Assembly (NCBI GenBank): GCA_031401235.1
Contig: JANNRJ010000031.1
Coordinates: 12,719 to 76,718 of the forward strand
Direction: 5' to 3'
DNA: 64,000 nt
Source: UBA3006 sp031401235
GTDB lineage: Bacteria; Actinomycetota; Acidimicrobiia; Acidimicrobiales; Ilumatobacteraceae
Part shown: positions 59,551 through 64,000 of the stretch, piece after piece
Numbering within the stretch: the first letter of the stretch is position 1
Layout: the number at the start of each line of letters is the position of its first letter
Position numbers and translations under genes: made by a program
Notes under the pieces: model-generated
Database searches by the model: none
What the model was told of the DNA's origin: nothing
What the model saw: the letters and a program-made list of their open reading frames with translations, nothing else

Positions 59551-61071
59551 GTGACTTCAAATGCGATTACTAAATTCAGCGCAACGACGCCCATTTATTA
59601 CGTCAACGCCAAGCCGCATATTGGTCACGCCTACACCACGATCATCGCCGATGCTGTATGTCGTTGGCATCGCCTGCTCGGTAAAGAGGTGCATCTACTC
59701 ACCGGCACGGATGAACACGGCTTAAAAATTCAGCAAGCTGCCGAAAAGCAAGGTGTCTCACCACAACAGTTTGTCGACTCCATCGCCCCGCAGTTTCAAC
59801 ACGCCTGGGAACGACTGAATATTAAATACGATGACTTCATTCGTACTACCGAGTCACGCCATGCGCTCGGTGTACAGAAACTCTTGCAAGCCTGTTATGA
59901 CGCTGGCGACATAGAACTTGACGTTTACCGCGGTCAATACTGCGTTGCCTGTGAGGCGTACTTCGTAGATGACGAGTTGATAGACGGCAAATGTCCAATT
60001 CACAACACACCGACAACATATGTCGAAGAAGAAAATTACTTTTTCCGACTCTCCCGCTTCGAGGATCGCCTGCTCAAGTGGTACGCCGATCATCCCAACT
60101 GCCTCACGCCCGGTAATCGCCTCAATGAGGTGATCGGATTCATCAAATCTGGTCTCAATGATTTTTCGGTAAGCCGCAAAACACTCACCTGGGGAATACC
60201 CCTGCCGTGGGATGCGTCACATGTTGCATACGTATGGTTCGACGCACTTGCCAACTACATCACGGCAATTGGATACGGAACCGACGATGCCGCATTCAAT
60301 GCCAACTGGCCGGTGGACTTACACTTCATCGGTAAGGAAATCATCCGGTTTCACTGTGTGTACTGGCCAGCGATGCTGATGTCGGCAGGAATCGTGCCGC
60401 CCAAGGGGTGGGCAGTGGGTGGATGGTTAATTATCAGTGGCGAAAAAATTTCAAAAACTACCGGCAATGTCGTGGACCCGTTGGATCTAATCGATGAATT
60501 TGGCGTAGACGGTATTCGTTATTATGTGCTCGCCGAATTCGCCTACGGAAGTGACGGCAACTTCACCTACGAAGGATTGGTCAGCCGCTATAACTCGGAT
60601 TTAGCAAACAATTTGGGAAACCTGGCGGCCCGAATCGCCACCGTGGTCGAGAAAAAGTGTGGTGGACTTGGAACAGCGCCTTCCGCCGACTGTGTGCTGG
60701 CGACAGACGCGGCAAATGCGGTCGTTGAAACGAGCCAAGGGTGGACCGATGTCCAACCAAGTCGGGCCCTCGAGGCCACCTGGAGCCTGATCAAAGCAAC
60801 GAACTCGTATCTCGAACAAAACGAACCGTGGAAAATGGAATCTGGGGATGCCGTAGATCAAGTGATGGGAAATGCTCTTGAGGCGCTACGAATCGTGGCG
60901 ATTCTGGCCAATCCGGCATTGCCAACGTCGACTCAAAAGATCTGGGAACGAATTGGTCTCTCCGGTGATATCGCTGACTCCCGCATCGATAGTGACACTG
61001 TCTGGGGCCAATACCCCGCGGGACGCATCGTGACAAAAGGCGAACCGTTGTTTCCGCGCAAGACACTATGA
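59551..61071 (+). CDS. metG: Methionyl-tRNA synthetase
   Basis: This 506-residue class I synthetase has the HIGH motif at 23-26 (KPHIGHAYTT), a metal-binding-like CVACEAYF with CPIH, WFDALANY, and a KMSKS equivalent, EKISKTTGN. It lacks the C-terminal tRNA-binding domain of the E. coli enzyme, as usual for this group. It charges initiator and elongator tRNA(Met). GTG 59551 is the start. The stop overlaps the tatD-like start. Confidence 0.94.
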   Translation: MTSNAITKFSATTPIYYVNAKPHIGHAYTTIIADAVCRWHRLLGKEVHLLTGTDEHGLKIQQAAEKQGVSPQQFVDSIAPQFQHAWERLNIKYDDFIRTTESRHALGVQKLLQACYDAGDIELDVYRGQYCVACEAYFVDDELIDGKCPIHNTPTTYVEEENYFFRLSRFEDRLLKWYADHPNCLTPGNRLNEVIGFIKSGLNDFSVSRKTLTWGIPLPWDASHVAYVWFDALANYITAIGYGTDDAAFNANWPVDLHFIGKEIIRFHCVYWPAMLMSAGIVPPKGWAVGGWLIISGEKISKTTGNVVDPLDLIDEFGVDGIRYYVLAEFAYGSDGNFTYEGLVSRYNSDLANNLGNLAARIATVVEKKCGGLGTAPSADCVLATDAANAVVETSQGWTDVQPSRALEATWSLIKATNSYLEQNEPWKMESGDAVDQVMGNALEALRIVAILANPALPTSTQKIWERIGLSGDIADSRIDSDTVWGQYPAGRIVTKGEPLFPRKTL

Positions 61072-61841
61072 GCGAAACCCTCTCGTGGGTCGACACCCAT
61101 TGTCACATCTACGACGAAAAGATTGCAGGTGGAACCGAAGTTGCACTAAACGCCGCCCGCGAAGCTGGCGTAAGCAAGATGATCGTCATTGGCACCGACG
61201 CAGTTACCACTCAGCAAGCAATATCTATCGCTGCCGACAACGATGATGTGTGGGCCACTGTCGGTCTACACCCCCACGATGCCAAGTTTGGTTTTGACGA
61301 TCTACTTCCATTTCTTAGTGCCAAGCGCGTGGTGGCAATTGGGGAATGTGGTCTTGACTATTTCTATGAACACTCTGATCGCCAAGCACAACGAGACATG
61401 TTTGAGCGACAAATTGCCACGGCCAATGAATTGAATCTTCCGCTGGTGATTCATACTCGCGATGCCTGGGCTGAAACTTTTGAAATACTCGACCGCATCG
61501 GAACTCCGCAACGAACAATTTTTCACTGCTTCACCGGCGGCGCGACTGAAGCCTCTGAATGCTTGACACGCGGTGCGTATCTTTCGTTTTCAGGAATCGT
61601 CACGTTCAAAGCGGCCGATAACGTGCGTGAAGCGGCGAAGATGTGTCCGATTGATCACATATTGGTAGAAACGGATTCGCCGTACCTTGCACCTGTGCCG
61701 TATCGGGGAAAATCAAACCATCCTGCCCTCGTGTCATACGTCGGAAATTTTCTTGCCGACCTGCGCGGTGAATCTGTTGCACATATCGCCCAACACACCA
61801 GCAACAATGCGTGCCTTGCGTTTCCAGGTATTGCTCCGTAG
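61068..61841 (+). CDS. TatD family hydrolase
   Basis: This 257-residue TIM-barrel metal hydrolase has VDTHCHIYD, GLHPHDAK, IGECGLDYFYEHSDR, VIHTRDAW, FHCFTGG and ETDSPYLAPVPYRGK. It is probably a 3'-5' exonuclease or deoxyribonuclease. The tatD-ksgA-ispE order is conserved in actinobacteria. It overlaps metG by four bases. Confidence 0.92.
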   Translation: MSETLSWVDTHCHIYDEKIAGGTEVALNAAREAGVSKMIVIGTDAVTTQQAISIAADNDDVWATVGLHPHDAKFGFDDLLPFLSAKRVVAIGECGLDYFYEHSDRQAQRDMFERQIATANELNLPLVIHTRDAWAETFEILDRIGTPQRTIFHCFTGGATEASECLTRGAYLSFSGIVTFKAADNVREAAKMCPIDHILVETDSPYLAPVPYRGKSNHPALVSYVGNFLADLRGESVAHIAQHTSNNACLAFPGIAP

Positions 61842-61851
61842 CGTTCTGTAA

Positions 61852-62340
61852 GTGGTCCTATCGGTATATGAGCGTCGTCGCCTGCTTGTCCTTGGCGTTA
61901 TTACGCTGATCGCTCTTCCGTTCATTTGGCCGCGCTCAGGAGACTCATCGGCCGATACCAACTTGGCAACCACGACAACTTCAACAGTGCCAACTGGTGA
62001 TCCAGAGATACCGGCACCTGTGTTTCTGGGCGGTCCGGCACCAATTGCCCCGACGGGCTCGGCAGCAATTGCTTACCCGCAGGTGCTCGGCCAAAGCGTC
62101 ACGGGCCGCGCGACTTACAGCAACCTGGGGTATGCGGAGAGCCCAGTTTGTTCAAGTATTGATGCACCTATTGGAATCACGATAACGGTCACCAATATCA
62201 ACAATGGTCGAAAAATTACATGCACCAACGTATTTAGTTTGCTAATTCCGCCGGGTATTTCGATGGTACTGCACACCACAGTCTTTGAAAAACTTGCCGA
62301 TGTGGTTGACGCTCCGATTCCCGTAACGATTTCGTGGTGA
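61852..62340 (+). CDS. Membrane-anchored RlpA-like (double-psi beta-barrel) protein
   Basis: This 162-residue protein has an N-terminal hydrophobic segment (about 9-26), a Thr/Pro-rich linker, and a C-terminal part with QSVTGRATYSN, CSSIDAPIGITITVTNINNGR and VDAPIPVTISW, which matches the double-psi beta-barrel layout of RlpA. The catalytic DRGP aspartate is not seen. It sits between tatD and ksgA, where many actinobacteria have rpfB, so it may be a wall-binding replacement. The start GTG 61852 is uncertain. Confidence 0.62.
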   Translation: MVLSVYERRRLLVLGVITLIALPFIWPRSGDSSADTNLATTTTSTVPTGDPEIPAPVFLGGPAPIAPTGSAAIAYPQVLGQSVTGRATYSNLGYAESPVCSSIDAPIGITITVTNINNGRKITCTNVFSLLIPPGISMVLHTTVFEKLADVVDAPIPVTISW

Positions 62341-63161
62341 CACACACTCGCGCCGACATTACTCGCTTGTTGAGCGAACACGGGCTTGCGCCGCGACGAG
62401 CTTTCGGCCAGAACTTCGTCGTTGATCCGAACACAGTTCACCGAATCGCGCGACTCGCCCAGATCGAACCGGGCGATCATGTTCTCGAAATCGGTGCTGG
62501 TCTCGGTTCACTAACAATTGCACTTGCCGAAACCGGTGCTCAAATTCACGCCATTGAAATCGACAATGGAATCGTCGAAGTTCTTCGCCAAGTCGTCGGC
62601 GATCTGAAAAATGTTCACGTCATTCATGGTGATGCACTTTCAATGGATTGGCGTCCACTCGTCGAGTTATCGTCCAATTGGCATGTAGTTGCTAACTTGC
62701 CGTACAACGTGGCGACACCTCTCGTTGCCGATTTACTCGATCGCGTGCCGGAAGTGAAACATATGTTGGTCATGGTGCAACGCGAAGTCGCCGAACGATT
62801 CGTAGCCACACCCCGCACACCTGCCTATGGGGCAGTGAGTGTAAAGATCGGCTATTGGGCTCAAGCCCGCATCGTTGGCGATGTTCCGGCCACTGTATTT
62901 TTTCCAAAACCTAACGTTGCGTCAGCACTGGTGGATATTCGCCGACTAGAAACTCCAGCACTCCCCGATGTCGTGGCCGGCGAACTCTTTGCCCTCGTGC
63001 GAGCAGGTTTTGCTCAGCGTCGAAAGATGCTCCGTCGAGCACTGTCTGGGGTCGTGACGCCACAAGTTTTTACTATTGCCAATGTTTCGCCCGAAGCGCG
63101 GGCCGAAGAGTTGGATCTCGAGGCCTGGGGCCGACTATGCGCCGCCTTGCATCGGAAATGA
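62334..63161 (+). CDS. ksgA: 16S rRNA (adenine-1518/1519-N6)-dimethyltransferase
   Basis: This 275-residue protein has RRAFGQNFVVDPN, SAM motif LEIGAGLGSLT, EIDNGIVEVL and the catalytic NLPYNVATPL, as in KsgA/RsmA. It dimethylates two adenines near the 3' end of 16S rRNA. It starts with GTG 62334, overlapping the preceding gene by seven bases. It overlaps ispE at its end. Confidence 0.93.
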   Translation: MVTHTRADITRLLSEHGLAPRRAFGQNFVVDPNTVHRIARLAQIEPGDHVLEIGAGLGSLTIALAETGAQIHAIEIDNGIVEVLRQVVGDLKNVHVIHGDALSMDWRPLVELSSNWHVVANLPYNVATPLVADLLDRVPEVKHMLVMVQREVAERFVATPRTPAYGAVSVKIGYWAQARIVGDVPATVFFPKPNVASALVDIRRLETPALPDVVAGELFALVRAGFAQRRKMLRRALSGVVTPQVFTIANVSPEARAEELDLEAWGRLCAALHRK

Positions 63162-63901
63162 CCACCATGAACGAGCAGACAATCGCACTGGATGCTCCGG
63201 CCAAACTGACACTGAGTCTTCGCGTAATTGGAGTGCGGGACGATGGGTTTCACCTCATCGATGCCGAGATGGTGACACTTGACTTAGCCGACATTCTTTA
63301 TATCACTCGTGGCGGAAATGGTCTTGAGATCGTCGGGCCATTTGCCACTGGTGTTAGCCCCGATGAAAACAACTTGGTGAGTCGCGCCCTTCGCCTCTGC
63401 AATATTGAGGCCCATGTACGAATCGATAAACAAATTCCATCCGGTGGCGGACTTGGTGGAGGTTCCGCTGATGCTGCCGCCATTTTGCGCTGGGCAACTT
63501 TTACTGATTTGATGGCCGCATCACGCCTTGGTGCCGACATTCCGTTTTGTATGGTTGGAGGTCATGGGCGTGTCCAAGGCATTGGAGAAGTCGTCACTTC
63601 AATGCCGCTAGTTGCCAAGGACATAACACTTGTAATTCCGCCCCTAGCTGTTTCCACCGCCGAGGTTTACCAAGCATGGGATGATCTTGGCGGTCCAAAA
63701 GCCAATGGTGTCAACGACCTCGAGCCGGCTGCTCTGGTTGTCGAACCGCGACTAGCAATCTGGCGTGACCGGATTTCGGACGCTACAGGAATGACCCCAA
63801 CCCTTGCTGGAAGTGGAGCAACGTGGTGGATTAAGGGTATCCACAAACAGTTGGCTAACGATCTACCTGAGGCAACCGTTGTCGTAACCAAAACCCGCTA
63901 G
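63158..63901 (+). CDS. ispE: 4-diphosphocytidyl-2-C-methyl-D-erythritol kinase
   Basis: The protein has 247 residues from ATG 63158. It has DAPAKLTLSLRVIGVRDDGFHLID, the ATP-binding PSGGGLGGGSADAAA and a C-terminal MTPTLAGSGATWW, as in GHMP-family IspE. It phosphorylates CDP-methylerythritol in the MEP isoprenoid pathway. ATG 63167 is an alternative start. The stop lies in a tandem repeat. Confidence 0.9.
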   Translation: MTTMNEQTIALDAPAKLTLSLRVIGVRDDGFHLIDAEMVTLDLADILYITRGGNGLEIVGPFATGVSPDENNLVSRALRLCNIEAHVRIDKQIPSGGGLGGGSADAAAILRWATFTDLMAASRLGADIPFCMVGGHGRVQGIGEVVTSMPLVAKDITLVIPPLAVSTAEVYQAWDDLGGPKANGVNDLEPAALVVEPRLAIWRDRISDATGMTPTLAGSGATWWIKGIHKQLANDLPEATVVVTKTR

Positions 63902-63917
63902 TAAATCGCTAGTAAAT
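63896..63917. repeat. 11-bp direct repeat over the ispE stop codon
   Basis: CGCTAGTAAAT occurs twice in tandem (63896-63906 and 63907-63917). The first copy supplies the TAG stop of ispE. The unit length and position resemble the repeat at the end of the permease gene (11335-11367). Confidence 0.8.
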
Positions 63918-63942
63918 ATGGTTTGTAGATGAAATTTAGGGT

Positions 63943-64000
63943 TTACTTATTGCGTTGATGGCGGGTACGACGAAGCATCTTTTTGTGCTTCTTCTTCCGC
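63943..64000 (-). CDS. bS22-type small ribosomal protein, C-terminal part
   Basis: The minus strand from the window edge reads RKKKHKKMLRRTRHQRNK then TAA at 63943-63945. It matches the C-terminus of the very short actinobacterial 30S protein bS22 (AURKAIP1/COX24 domain), which is about 32 residues long and ends in such an RTRxQRR tail. Only the last 18 or so residues are in the window. Confidence 0.72.
   Translation of the reverse strand, partial: RKKKHKKMLRRTRHQRNK

Noticed and set aside
1..64000. CRISPR arrays, tRNA and rRNA genes, complete insertion sequences or prophage genes
   Set aside because: I looked for regularly spaced repeats, cloverleaf-type sequences and intact transposase or phage structural genes and saw none.

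Overview
The window looks like chromosome of a free-living actinobacterium, most likely of the class Acidimicrobiia (the Ilumatobacter / freshwater acIV type). The reasons are the mix of actinobacterial signature genes: paired CeoB/CeoC-type TrkA proteins beside an OB-fold gene, a homodimeric AceE, two mycothiol-type maleylpyruvate isomerase family proteins, an Rv2466c-like DsbA protein, a SUF operon with a Rieske protein, SufU, a TIGR01777 epimerase and a bS22-type ribosomal protein at the right edge. Base composition looks near-balanced by eye, and genes are packed with many ATGA or TAATG overlaps. Lineage is inference; there is no rRNA or tRNA gene in the window.

Layout. 0-7 kb (minus strand): lipoamide dehydrogenase, a 2-oxoacid dehydrogenase E2, a single protein fusing LipB and LipA, a pirin and an M24 peptidase. 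7-14 kb: a DsbE/MPT53-like lipoprotein whose first redox cysteine codon is an in-frame TGA (probable selenocysteine), an OB-fold protein, two TrkA proteins and a permease, then TIGR01777, SRPBCC and argJ. 14-21 kb: an HDOD/DUF3445 protein, an SDR, rnhA, aceE, a HhH protein, galE and a hydrolase lacking its serine. 21-28.8 kb: redox and mycothiol-type enzymes, a glycosyltransferase, an acyl-CoA dehydrogenase, and a toxin-antitoxin pair coupled to an MBL hydrolase and a desaturase. 28.8-32.4 kb: sufC-sufS-sufU and adenosine deaminase.

32.4-46.6 kb is the most accessory part: MarR/DoxX, two further toxin-antitoxin pairs, many small one-domain proteins (GNAT, NTF2-like, ASCH, EthD, YciI, DUF1905, pentapeptide repeats), a prolyl oligopeptidase, and decayed material that includes two partial copies of the ybaK-like gene found intact at 46 kb. 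46.6-52.3 kb is a peptide/nickel-type ABC importer with a divergent binding-protein gene. 52.3-56.3 kb is the main SUF operon (sufB, a small cysteine protein, sufD, Rieske, a second sufC). 56.4-64 kb is housekeeping: ychF, DUF192, rsmI, a thioesterase, metG, tatD, an RlpA-like protein, ksgA, ispE and bS22.

How the genes fit together. AceE, the E2 and Lpd supply a 2-oxoacid dehydrogenase complex, and the LipB-LipA fusion makes its lipoyl cofactor; LipA needs Fe-S clusters, which the two SUF loci supply. Many genes that head a transcript carry a TAnnnT hexamer 6-7 bases before the start codon, the layout expected of leaderless mRNAs. The observation most worth following is the probable selenoprotein at 7.1-7.6 kb, with a GGTC-loop hairpin just after its TGA.
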